Of a stretch of 64,000 nucleotides of DNA, positions 52,387 to 59,975 are shown piece after piece. A program made the position numbers and the translations under genes. The notes below the pieces were generated by a model, which saw nothing but the letters and a program-made list of their open reading frames with translations, was not told the DNA's origin and did not search any database. The stretch lies in the NCBI RefSeq assembly GCF_009650435.1, contig NZ_VVIP01000020.1, forward strand, positions 1 through 64,000, read 5' to 3'. The first letter of the stretch is position 1. Each line of letters opens with the position of its first letter. This DNA is from Foetidibacter luteolus (lineage in GTDB: Bacteria; Bacteroidota; Bacteroidia; Chitinophagales; Chitinophagaceae).

Positions 52387-53934
52387 TTATCTCTTGGCTC
52401 TGCGCTTGGGGAAGAAGTTGCCGGTTTTAATTTTCATGTTGGTTCCTTCGGGGGCGCCATAATGTGTCATGGCGCAACGGAAACCTAATGAATTGCTGCT
52501 TTGGTCTTCTTCCATATAGCGTCTTGCACCGGGGCTTAGCCAGTAAGGCATATCGTTCCAGCCGCCGCCTTTATAAACCCTGGATTTATCGCTGATTAAA
52601 GTAGTAATACCGTATCCGTAGCTTACGCCGCTTAATGAATCGCCATCAAGGTAATCCACCGCGTAAGAGCGCTGGTAGTTGCGGCGGTTGCGCAAGGTTG
52701 AGTCGTTTTCAGGAATGTACCTTATGCGACCCAGGCTGTCTCGCATGTTGCCTTCGCCACCGCTAAGATCCACCTTTTTAAATTCGTTACCACGATAGGG
52801 GTTGTAATCATCTTCTTCAATACCGGTGGTAGGCCTGTACACATCGGCCACCCACTCATTTACGTTACCGCTCATGTTATATAAGCCAAATGCGTTGGGG
52901 AAGAAAGATGTTACTTCGGCAGGTATAGCAGAACGGTCGTTCAAACCGCCGGCAGTACCCATGTAGTCACCGCTGCTGCGCTTAAAGTTTGCCAGAAAAG
53001 CACCCTGCCATGCACCTTTGCGGGTAGAGCGCAGGTTGTCAAATCCATCATTCTGCCAGGCGTAAATTTGTTTGTTGGCTATCAATTCCTCACCACGCTT
53101 CTTTTCGTTTTTACGTGGCTGGGGGTTGCTGCTTATATAAGCAACGGCTGCATATTCCCATTCTGCTTCTGTTGGTAAGCGGTAATCGGGGAAAAGTACA
53201 CCGTCTTCAAATTTTACAGATGTTCTTGGCCTGCCCTGGGCATCTTTCAACGGGTTCTTTTTAGGTTTGCCCGGTACGCCCTGGTATTCACCAACCAGGT
53301 AAGACTTTGTATTAAAGTTTTCCTGTCCGCCGCCGTTCAATTCCTGTTTCAACACATTTTTATTCTGGTAACCGCTTTCAATTAAGGCAATCTGGTTTAC
53401 ACGGTCTGTACGCCAAATGCAAAAATCGTGGGCCTGCCTCCAGGTTACGCCTACTACCGGGTAGTAATTGTAGGCCGGGTGGCGGAAGTAATATTCCACT
53501 ATCGGCTCATTGTACGCCAGCTCGCTTCTCCAAACAAGTGTATCCGGCATAGCGCCCTGTACTACATTGGCATACATGGGGTCAGAGAAAACATTTTCCA
53601 GCCAGTACATGTACTCGCGGTAGTGTACGTTGGCCACTTCTGTTTTATCTATAAAGAAAGAGTTAACCGTTACACGGCGGGGTACATTGTTCCAGTCGCC
53701 CATCACATCTTCCTGTGTGGCGCCCATGGTAAAGGTACCACCCTGAACAAACACAAGCCCTGGACCTGTTTTAATGTCTTTGGGTTTAGGAACAGAAAAA
53801 CCACCCTGGTCTTTATCATTGTAGTTCCAGCCAGTGGCTGTGGATTTTTCTTTTTTCTTGCTAAGTGCACTGCAGGAGGCGAACAAACCAGCCGTTGCCA
53901 ACAACAATACACAGTTTCTAAGCGTTTTAACCAT
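52387..53934 (-). CDS. gldJ: GldJ-like gliding motility/T9SS lipoprotein (SUMF1 fold)
   Basis: This 515-aa lipoprotein has a signal peptide with a lipobox at FASC (about 18-21). The rest is a formylglycine-generating-enzyme-like domain: GLVFVQGGTFTMGATQEDV, DKTEVANVHYREYMYWL, PVVGVTWRQAHDFCIWRTDR, YRLPTEAEWEYAA, GLYNMSGNVNEWVADVYRP and GGGWNDMPYWLSPGARRY. GldJ and GldK share this fold, and GldJ is the likelier call because it is divergent from porV and sits at its usual neighbourhood. In gliding relatives GldJ stabilises GldK and supports type IX secretion. porU, often adjacent, is absent here. Confidence 0.82.
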   Translation of the reverse strand: MVKTLRNCVLLLATAGLFASCSALSKKKEKSTATGWNYNDKDQGGFSVPKPKDIKTGPGLVFVQGGTFTMGATQEDVMGDWNNVPRRVTVNSFFIDKTEVANVHYREYMYWLENVFSDPMYANVVQGAMPDTLVWRSELAYNEPIVEYYFRHPAYNYYPVVGVTWRQAHDFCIWRTDRVNQIALIESGYQNKNVLKQELNGGGQENFNTKSYLVGEYQGVPGKPKKNPLKDAQGRPRTSVKFEDGVLFPDYRLPTEAEWEYAAVAYISSNPQPRKNEKKRGEELIANKQIYAWQNDGFDNLRSTRKGAWQGAFLANFKRSSGDYMGTAGGLNDRSAIPAEVTSFFPNAFGLYNMSGNVNEWVADVYRPTTGIEEDDYNPYRGNEFKKVDLSGGEGNMRDSLGRIRYIPENDSTLRNRRNYQRSYAVDYLDGDSLSGVSYGYGITTLISDKSRVYKGGGWNDMPYWLSPGARRYMEEDQSSNSLGFRCAMTHYGAPEGTNMKIKTGNFFPKRRAKR

Positions 53935-54269
53935 TGTGAAAACCGGTTTTTTACAAGAATATGAACGTTAGCTGATGAAGTTTATTGTAAAACATTGCTA
54001 TAATTTGCGAATATAGTTGATTTGACTATTTCCAGTTAAGACGGACATATTAAAATAAGCTTGATTAAGTATAAATAAAGCTTGTAAAAAAGCTGGCTTA
54101 GTTGCATAAGTTCCAAAAAATTAGCATATTTGCCTTCACCAACAGTCCGGAAGCATCATAAATTCATTATTATAGACTAACTTTTACCCACACTTTTCAT
54201 GAAAATAAACGCAGGCCTTAAAAGGAACCTTGCCTCAGTTATTTTCATAGCCAACTATAAACATGTATA
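53935..54269. other. Divergent intergenic region of gldJ and porV
   Basis: The region holds a Bacteroidota-type promoter towards porV (54102-54132) and a 23-codon leader ORF (54199-54270). No other gene is supported. The left part is AT-rich and should carry the gldJ promoter, but I find no convincing match. Confidence 0.55.
54102..54132 (+). promoter_or_regulatory. Putative porV promoter
   Basis: The -33 element TTG (54102-54104), a 20-bp spacer and a -7 CATATTTG (54125-54132), one base off TAnnTTTG, fit the Bacteroidota pattern. The transcript would have a leader of about 130 nt. Confidence 0.45.
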
Positions 54270-54270
54270 A
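54199..54270 (+). CDS. 23-aa leader ORF coupled to porV
   Basis: The frame begins MKINAGLKRNLASVIFIANY, ends KHV, and its TAA overlaps the porV ATG (TAATG). Such overlap suggests translational coupling, so it may act as a leader peptide. It could also be chance, as the frame is very short and no homologue is known to me. Confidence 0.3.
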   Translation: MKINAGLKRNLASVIFIANYKHV

Positions 54271-55415
54271 TGAATAAGAGAAACTTTAAAACTACTGCGC
54301 TGTTGTCCATATTGTGCTTAGGTGTTGGGTTACAATCATTTTCGCAGGACCCTGTTAATGTAGTTACCACGGCCGTTCCTTTTTTAAGAATATCACCGGA
54401 TGCCCGTTCAGGCGGCATGGCAGATATTGGCATTGCCACAAGTCCGGATGCCAACTCCGGGTTTTATAACCTAGGCAAAATACCTTTTGCAAAAGAAAAA
54501 ACAGCACTTTCTCTTACCTATACGCCATGGCTCCGCGATATTACCAAGGACGTTTACATGATAACAGCGGCTGGCTACCACCAGTTGGATGAAGAGCAGG
54601 CCATTAATGTTGGCATACGGTATTTTAACCTGGGCAACATAGACTTTGTTGACGCCCTGGGTAACAGCCTGGGCTCTAACCGCCCCAGGGAATTTGGTAT
54701 TGATGTTGGTTATGCCCGCAAGCTTAGCGATCAAATGGGCCTTGGCGTGGCATTGCGCTACGTAAACTCTAACCTTGCCAACGGCGCTTTTGGCGGGGTT
54801 ACTTATAAAGCGGGTACTTCTGTTTCAGGAGACATATCATTATACGGCAATCATACGGATGAGGCCGGCCAGGGCGTTTCCTGGGGGCTGGCGTTAAGTA
54901 ACCTGGGTTCCAAAATAGGCTATACAGACAATGCCCAGTCAAAAGATTTTATACCGGCAAACTTAGGCCTCGGTGCTGCTTATACCTGGGCTGTGGAAGA
55001 AACCAGTAAGTTTACCCTTACCGCCGAAGTGAACAAACTGCTGGTACCCGAAGTGCCATATTACCCGGATTACACTTCTGATTCAGCCTTTGAAGTAGCC
55101 ATGCAGGATTACCGCAGCAAAAGCATTTTCGGTAGCTGGTTCAGCTCTTTCAGCAATAAAGCTTACAGTTTGCAGGCCGGTGCAGAATTCAACTACAATG
55201 AGCAGTTTTTTGCCCGCGCCGGTTATTATTACGAAACCGCTGAAGCCGGTAACAGAAAGTTTTTTACTGCCGGTGTTGGTTTAAAATACGATGCGTTCGG
55301 GCTTAATATATCTTACCTGGCGCCATCAGGCAGCGGTGTAACAAGAAACCCACTGTCCAACACTATGCGTTTTAGCCTGTACTTCAATTTTGATGATATT
55401 GGTGGCGGTGAGTAA
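54270..55415 (+). CDS. porV: Type IX secretion outer membrane protein PorV
   Basis: This 381-aa beta-barrel protein has a signal peptide (about 1-25) and the N-terminal signature AVPFLRISPDARSGGMADIGIATSPDANS, typical of PorV/LptO (FadL-like fold). PorV binds secreted T9SS substrates at the outer membrane and shuttles them to PorU for surface attachment. The C-terminal barrel ends RFSLYFNFDDIGGGE. It is divergent from gldJ; the usual porU neighbour is absent here. Confidence 0.9.
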   Translation: MNKRNFKTTALLSILCLGVGLQSFSQDPVNVVTTAVPFLRISPDARSGGMADIGIATSPDANSGFYNLGKIPFAKEKTALSLTYTPWLRDITKDVYMITAAGYHQLDEEQAINVGIRYFNLGNIDFVDALGNSLGSNRPREFGIDVGYARKLSDQMGLGVALRYVNSNLANGAFGGVTYKAGTSVSGDISLYGNHTDEAGQGVSWGLALSNLGSKIGYTDNAQSKDFIPANLGLGAAYTWAVEETSKFTLTAEVNKLLVPEVPYYPDYTSDSAFEVAMQDYRSKSIFGSWFSSFSNKAYSLQAGAEFNYNEQFFARAGYYYETAEAGNRKFFTAGVGLKYDAFGLNISYLAPSGSGVTRNPLSNTMRFSLYFNFDDIGGGE

Positions 55416-55435
55416 ACCACTGTTAAACTAAGTTG

Positions 55436-55474
55436 TAAAAAGCGGGGGCAGCAATTACCTTCGCTTTTTTTATG
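55436..55474 (+). terminator. Terminator of porV
   Basis: AAAAAGCG and CGCTTTTTTT pair around a long loop, followed by TATGG. The stem is short, so confidence is moderate. Confidence 0.5.
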
Positions 55475-55506
55475 GCAGCACCCTTCGGGTGGCTGTTGAA
55501 GCATTT

Positions 55507-55595
55507 TGGGCCCGGCAGCAGGAACTACTATGAGGCGTCCCTTGCGTCGCACTCTTGTACGCCTTGTCCTTTCTTCGCCATAGTGCAGCAGGTTT
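55507..55595 (-). repeat. Dispersed repeat family A, canonical copy
   Basis: TTTTGGGCCCGGCAGCAGGA, ACTACTATGAGGCGTCCCTT, GCGTCGCACTCTTGTACGCC is the reverse orientation of the 17.7-kb copy. It separates porV from ispF. Confidence 0.75.
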
Positions 55596-55645
55596 GTACA
55601 TGGCGTTGGGCCCCTGGTGCAACACACTAAAATTTATCAGGCAGT

Positions 55646-56122
55646 ATGAAAATAAGAATAGGGCAGGGAGTTGATTTTCACCAATTGGTTACAGGCCGGG
55701 ATTTGTACATCGGCGGCATTAAAATACCGCATAGCAAAGGCGCCCTGGGCCATAGCGATGCAGATGTACTGCTGCATGCCATTTGCGATGCCATGCTGGG
55801 CGCAGCGTGCCTGGGCGATATCGGAATGCACTTTCCGGATACCTCGCAGGAGTTTAAGAATATTGACAGTAAAATATTGTTGCAGCGTACGGTTGAGCTA
55901 GTAAAAGCGGAAGGCTACGTGGTGGTAAACATTGATTCCACCCTGTGCCTGCAGGCACCCAAAATAAAACCCTATATACCTCAAATGCAGGATGTAATTG
56001 CTGCCATAGCCGGCATTACGGTAAAGGATGTTTCTGTAAAAGCCACCACTACTGAAAAAATGGGTTTTGTGGGCAGGGAAGAAGGGCTGGTGGCTTATGC
56101 TTCGGTGCTGCTGCAAGGGTAG
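55646..56122 (+). CDS. ispF: 2-C-methyl-D-erythritol 2,4-cyclodiphosphate synthase
   Basis: This 158-aa enzyme of the non-mevalonate isoprenoid pathway has the zinc ligands in GQGVDFHQL (Asp8, His10) and HSDADVLLHAICDAMLGA. The C-terminal KATTTEKMGFVGREEGLVAYASVLL is a family signature. It forms a trimer and makes the cyclodiphosphate ring. It is a single gene; ispD is not adjacent. Confidence 0.95.
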   Translation: MKIRIGQGVDFHQLVTGRDLYIGGIKIPHSKGALGHSDADVLLHAICDAMLGAACLGDIGMHFPDTSQEFKNIDSKILLQRTVELVKAEGYVVVNIDSTLCLQAPKIKPYIPQMQDVIAAIAGITVKDVSVKATTTEKMGFVGREEGLVAYASVLLQG

Positions 56123-56250
56123 GGAAGTACAAAATAAGAAGGTTTAAGAACGAAGTATGGAATTGGCGGCTTATGATGGCTGGATTTCTATCCTTGTTTT
56201 GCAACATTCGTCCTTCCGGCACCTTCTTCTAAAGGAAAAAAGGAGGAATA

Positions 56251-56563
56251 ATGTTTAGAACGTACAAGTGTGCTACCGTGTGTACACGTCTTTTCGGAGA
56301 AAAAAAGGGAACACGGATGACACGGATAGAATGGATTTTCACCGTTTGTTTTCGCAGAATGCGAAAACATCCGGTAAGAAATCAAACTTACAAGCCAAAA
56401 AAAGTACGGATTGGCACCGATAATGCTGCGAAGCAGCATTGAAAATCCAGCGTATCCGTTCTATCCGTGTCATCCGTGTTCCAATAGTTATTTGTGTACA
56501 CACGGTAGCGTACAAGTGTGCGACGCAACCAAAGCTTCATAATTCTTGCTGCTAGGGTACATA
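56251..56563 (+). repeat. Family A repeat split by the MITE
   Basis: Outside the MITE, the left half (ATGTTTAGAACGTACAAGTG) and the right half (GTACAAGTGTGCGACGCAACC, AAAGCTTCATAATTCTTGCT, GCTAGGGTACATAAAA) reconstruct one family A copy with the GTACAAG-GTGCGACGCAA landmarks. Confidence 0.75.
56273..56508. mobile_element. 236-bp MITE with 15-bp terminal repeats and 12-bp target duplication
   Basis: The ends are CTACCGTGTGTACAC (56273-56287) and its exact complement (56494-56508). The flanks are the 12-bp direct repeat CGTACAAGTGTG (56261-56272 and 56509-56520). Inside, a longer inverted repeat (GGGAACACGGATGACACGGA / TCCGTGTCATCCGTGTTCC with a GAAAATCC arm) encloses a short hairpin (GCTGCGAAGCAGC). 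No transposase is encoded, so it is non-autonomous. The 12-bp duplication identifies the family only loosely. Confidence 0.85.
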
Positions 56564-56714
56564 AAAAAATTATTTAAAACTTGTTTTCAATAGCGCTGGA
56601 GGTTTTTGAGACTAACTTAGTTCGTACCTCAAGCTTAGTACCCGGTTATTCTTATTCACCATGCTGGAAAACTTACACATACAGCCTAAAGCCAACTTCT
56701 ATAGCTTTGCCGCA

Positions 56715-57158
56715 ATGAGCAGTTTACAAGTTAAAATTATCAACCAGTCGCCCAACCCCTTGCCAGAGTATGCCACCAAAGGTTCGGCCGGTATGGATAT
56801 ACGGGCAAACCTGGAAGCCCCTGTAACACTGAAAACACTGGAACGTATGCTGGTGCCTACAGGGCTTTTTATAGAGCTGCCCCAGGGTTATGAGGCACAG
56901 GTGAGGCCCCGCAGCGGCCTGGCGGTAAAACAGGGCATTACCTGTCTTAACACCCCCGGAACCATTGATGCAGACTATCGTGGGGAAATAAAAGTAATAC
57001 TCATTAATCTTTCAACGGAAGAACAGGTCATTCATCCCGGCGACCGTATTGCGCAAATGGTAATACAGCAGGTAGGTCAGGTGGAATGGTTATTGGTGCA
57101 GGAAATTGGCGCTACCGAGAGGGGCGCAGGTGGGTTTGGGCATACAGGCAAACAATAA
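56715..57158 (+). CDS. dut: Deoxyuridine 5'-triphosphate nucleotidohydrolase (dUTPase)
   Basis: This 147-aa enzyme hydrolyses dUTP to dUMP and keeps uracil out of DNA. All five motifs are visible, among them [44 protein letters not shown] and the C-terminal arm [11 protein letters not shown]. The start is the ATG at 56715 ([12 protein letters not shown]); an upstream frame to 56661 adds residues not typical of the family. It is followed 9 bp later by the DUF4292 gene. Confidence 0.94.
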   Translation: MSSLQVKIINQSPNPLPEYATKGSAGMDIRANLEAPVTLKTLERMLVPTGLFIELPQGYEAQVRPRSGLAVKQGITCLNTPGTIDADYRGEIKVILINLSTEEQVIHPGDRIAQMVIQQVGQVEWLLVQEIGATERGAGGFGHTGKQ

Positions 57159-57167
57159 AGAGCAAAA

Positions 57168-57986
57168 ATGAAAATTCAGTTATACACCATACTTGTACTG
57201 TTGCTGCTGGCATCGTGCAGGCCGGCAAAAAAAGTGCAGCGCATTGAAACCTCAATTTCTAAGAAAGATACCTCTCAAACGGTTATTATACAGCCGAATG
57301 AAAAGGTAGACTCCAACGCGGTGGTTAAGAACATACTCCATAACGTAGGGCAGAATAAAATTGACTTTAACACATTCTCCGCCAAGATTAAAGTAGAGTA
57401 TGAGGGTAAAAACGGCAGCGACCAGGCCACAGCCAATATACGCATCCAGAAAGACAGCCTTATTTGGGTATCTCTTACCGGCTTGTTGGGCATTGAAGGT
57501 TACCGGCTATTGGCTGACAAAGACAGTGTACGCCTGATGAACAAGCTGAATAAAACCGTTCAATACCGCAGCATCAGCTATTTGCAGGAACTGGCCGATA
57601 TTCCGCTGGATTTTTACAGCCTGCAGGATTTAATTATGGGTAACCCAGTATTCCTGGACAGCAATATTGTTTCTTACCGCAGTAATGGAAAAGAGTTGCT
57701 GGTTATGGTAACGGGCAAGCTGTTCAAAAACCTGGTTACGTTTGATACTGCCGATTACAGGATAGTGCACAGCAAGCTGGATGATGTAAATACCATGCGT
57801 AACCGCACCTGCGATATAACGTACAACGAGTTTGAAAAGGTAAATGATTTTCTGTTCAGTAAACAGCGTCGCATATCTGTCGCCGAAAAATCCAAGCTGG
57901 ATATTGATTTGAATTTTAAGCAATATGAATTTGATAAAGCGCTTAGCTTTCCTTTTAATATCCCAAAAAACTATAAAACAAAATAA
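57168..57986 (+). CDS. DUF4292 lipoprotein
   Basis: This 272-aa lipoprotein has the lipobox LASC (about 14-17). The mature part contains the block FSAKIKVEYEGKNGSDQATANIRIQKDSLIWVSLTGLLGIEG typical of DUF4292, a LolA/LolB-like fold. It lies between dut and an EnvC-like gene, a gene order common in Bacteroidota. The function is unknown; a role in lipoprotein or lipid handling is possible by fold. Confidence 0.85.
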   Translation: MKIQLYTILVLLLLASCRPAKKVQRIETSISKKDTSQTVIIQPNEKVDSNAVVKNILHNVGQNKIDFNTFSAKIKVEYEGKNGSDQATANIRIQKDSLIWVSLTGLLGIEGYRLLADKDSVRLMNKLNKTVQYRSISYLQELADIPLDFYSLQDLIMGNPVFLDSNIVSYRSNGKELLVMVTGKLFKNLVTFDTADYRIVHSKLDDVNTMRNRTCDITYNEFEKVNDFLFSKQRRISVAEKSKLDIDLNFKQYEFDKALSFPFNIPKNYKTK

Positions 57987-58066
57987 TATTCACAGCAGGC
58001 TAACGTTTAAATGCTGAAATTAGCAAAACTGCTGTTTGTTTGTAACCTGTAAAATCCTGGTAAATA

Positions 58067-59479
58067 ATGAAAAAACTGTTTCTTGCAACACTGCTCTTCT
58101 CCTTTTTAAACGTGGGCCATGCCCAGCAAACAAAAGAAGAAATTCAAAAAAGACAACAGGAACTGCAGCAGGAAATTGATGAGCTAAACCGCAACCTGCA
58201 GGAAACCAAAAAAAATAAGAAACAGTCACTTAGCCAGTATGCTTTAATACAGCGTAAATTAAAGGCCCGCGCAGAACTGATTAATAACCTCAATAAGGAA
58301 ATGAAGAAGATTGATGATGAAATCTTCATGACCAACCGGGATATTTACCGCTACAAAAACGAACTGGATACACTTAAGGACAATTATGCCAAAAGCATAC
58401 TTTTTGCCTATAAAAACCGCAGCAATTACGATTACCTCAACTTTCTTTTTTCTGCCACCAGTTTTAATGATGCCGTTAAAAGAGTAGCTTATTTAAAAAG
58501 CTACAGGCAGTACAGAGAAACGCAGGCCGATAACATTTTTAAGACCCAGGATGTATTGCGGCAGAAAAATGTGCAGCTTGCCGGCAGTAAAAACGAAAAG
58601 AACAAGAACATTGGAGAGCAAAACAAGCAGCTCAATGTATTACAGGCCGATAAATCTGAAGTAAACGACGTGCTGGCCAAGCTAAAAAGCGACGAAAAAA
58701 ACCTTTCTACCCAAATACGCGACAGGGAAAGAACCAGGACCAAACTGCAACAGGCATTAAGGACCATTATTAACCGCGAAATAGCCGAAGCCAAAAAGCG
58801 TGAACAGCAAAGGCTGGAAAGAGAACGGCAGGAGCGCCTTGCCAGGGAAGAAGCGGAAAGAAAACGTAGGGCTGAGCAGCAGAAACAAGCAGCCGCAGCT
58901 AATGCAAAACCTGCAGATAATACAAAACCTGCTGTTACCCCGGGTAATACAGAACCCGAGCCCGCCGCCACTAAGCCCACCCTGGGCGCAGCAACCACCG
59001 GCCTTAGCTCCGCGCCAAAAACAGACAGGACGTACAGCCCCTTTGAATCAACAACGGAAGGGCTTACACTTTCCTTGAACTTCGAGAACAACAGGAACAA
59101 GTTACCATGGCCGGTTGATGCGGGCTTTGTTTCTGTACACTTTGGAAGCTACGAAATACCCAACACCAAACTTAAAGGCTATAGCGATGGCATTGATATT
59201 TCATTGCCCGTTGGCTCATCCGTAAAGGCTGTTGCGGAAGGGGAGGTATCAACGATATTCGATCTTGGTACACAAACCGTAGTAGTACGGCATGGTAAGT
59301 ATTTTACTACCTACAGCAACCTATCCACCGTAAATGTAACCAAGGGCCAGCAGGTTCGGCCGGGTACAGTGGTTGGTAAGGCTGCCGCGGGTAGCGATGG
59401 TGAAGGAATTCTCACTTTTATGGTTACCAACGATAAAGGCGCTAACCTTAACCCGGAAGCCTGGTTGAGAAGAAGATAA
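58067..59479 (+). CDS. EnvC-like murein hydrolase activator (degenerate M23/LytM)
   Basis: This 470-aa exported protein has a signal peptide (about 1-19), a long coiled coil (about 20-250), a Lys/Pro/Ala-rich linker (about 250-340) and a C-terminal LytM/M23 domain (about 350-465). The zinc ligands are not intact: the usual HxGxD is YSDGIDIS and the last HxH region is TYSNLSTV. It is thus probably an inactive activator of amidases, like EnvC, rather than a peptidase. It is the last gene of the dut-DUF4292 unit and has its own terminator at 59503. Confidence 0.85.
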   Translation: MKKLFLATLLFSFLNVGHAQQTKEEIQKRQQELQQEIDELNRNLQETKKNKKQSLSQYALIQRKLKARAELINNLNKEMKKIDDEIFMTNRDIYRYKNELDTLKDNYAKSILFAYKNRSNYDYLNFLFSATSFNDAVKRVAYLKSYRQYRETQADNIFKTQDVLRQKNVQLAGSKNEKNKNIGEQNKQLNVLQADKSEVNDVLAKLKSDEKNLSTQIRDRERTRTKLQQALRTIINREIAEAKKREQQRLERERQERLAREEAERKRRAEQQKQAAAANAKPADNTKPAVTPGNTEPEPAATKPTLGAATTGLSSAPKTDRTYSPFESTTEGLTLSLNFENNRNKLPWPVDAGFVSVHFGSYEIPNTKLKGYSDGIDISLPVGSSVKAVAEGEVSTIFDLGTQTVVVRHGKYFTTYSNLSTVNVTKGQQVRPGTVVGKAAAGSDGEGILTFMVTNDKGANLNPEAWLRRR

Positions 59480-59975
59480 CTTTATGATGATATAAAAAAT
59501 ATGGCCATCTCTTGTTAAAGGAGATGGCCTTTTAGTTTCAATCCATTTTGTAAATCAATGGCAGTTTGAATTGGCAATCAAAAAGCAAGCAATGTAAGAG
59601 AATCGTCTAAAATCCGAATGGGCGACAAAGAAAAGGGTTTTTATTAAATTAACAAGTCTTTTGCAAAAAAAATTTGGCACCGCTAATATTCTCATAGGCA
59701 CCTTACTAAAAGCACCTAACATTTAACTGGGTTACACCGAAGCTACCACGAGAGGCAGGCATAGCTAAGTTGCAGCCTTATGGCGAAAGTACCTTTAAGA
59801 AATTTATGACTCGCTGCTTTGTTAAGGTTCCACAGTTAAAATGTGTCTGCCGCACATGGCGGGCAGACACATTATCTACTATGTGGGAAAAGCTGCGTAG
59901 GGTACAGAACGTACAAGAGTGCGACGCAACGGAAGCCTCATATACGTTCCTTAAGCCGGGCTCAAAAAATTGCTC
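59480..59975. other. Gene-free stretch with terminator, hairpin and family A repeat
   Basis: The EnvC-like gene's terminator (59503-59536) is first. A strong hairpin follows (ATGTGTCTGCC / GGCAGACACAT, about 59841-59872) with no U-run and of unknown role. Positions about 59882-59962 are a family A copy that runs right up to the susD stop codon (59976). No gene is supported. Confidence 0.6.
59503..59536 (+). terminator. Terminator of the envC-like gene
   Basis: GGCCATCTC / GAGATGGCC forms a 9-bp stem, followed by TTTTAGTTT, 23 bp past the stop. Confidence 0.8.

Larger units (their letters stand above)
56123..56714. other. Gap with a MITE inserted in a family A repeat
   Basis: No gene is supported in this 590-bp gap. 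Positions 56251-56272 and 56509-56563 are the two halves of a family A copy, split by a 236-bp inverted-repeat element at 56273-56508. The sequence before the dut start has a small unassigned segment with no features. Confidence 0.65.
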
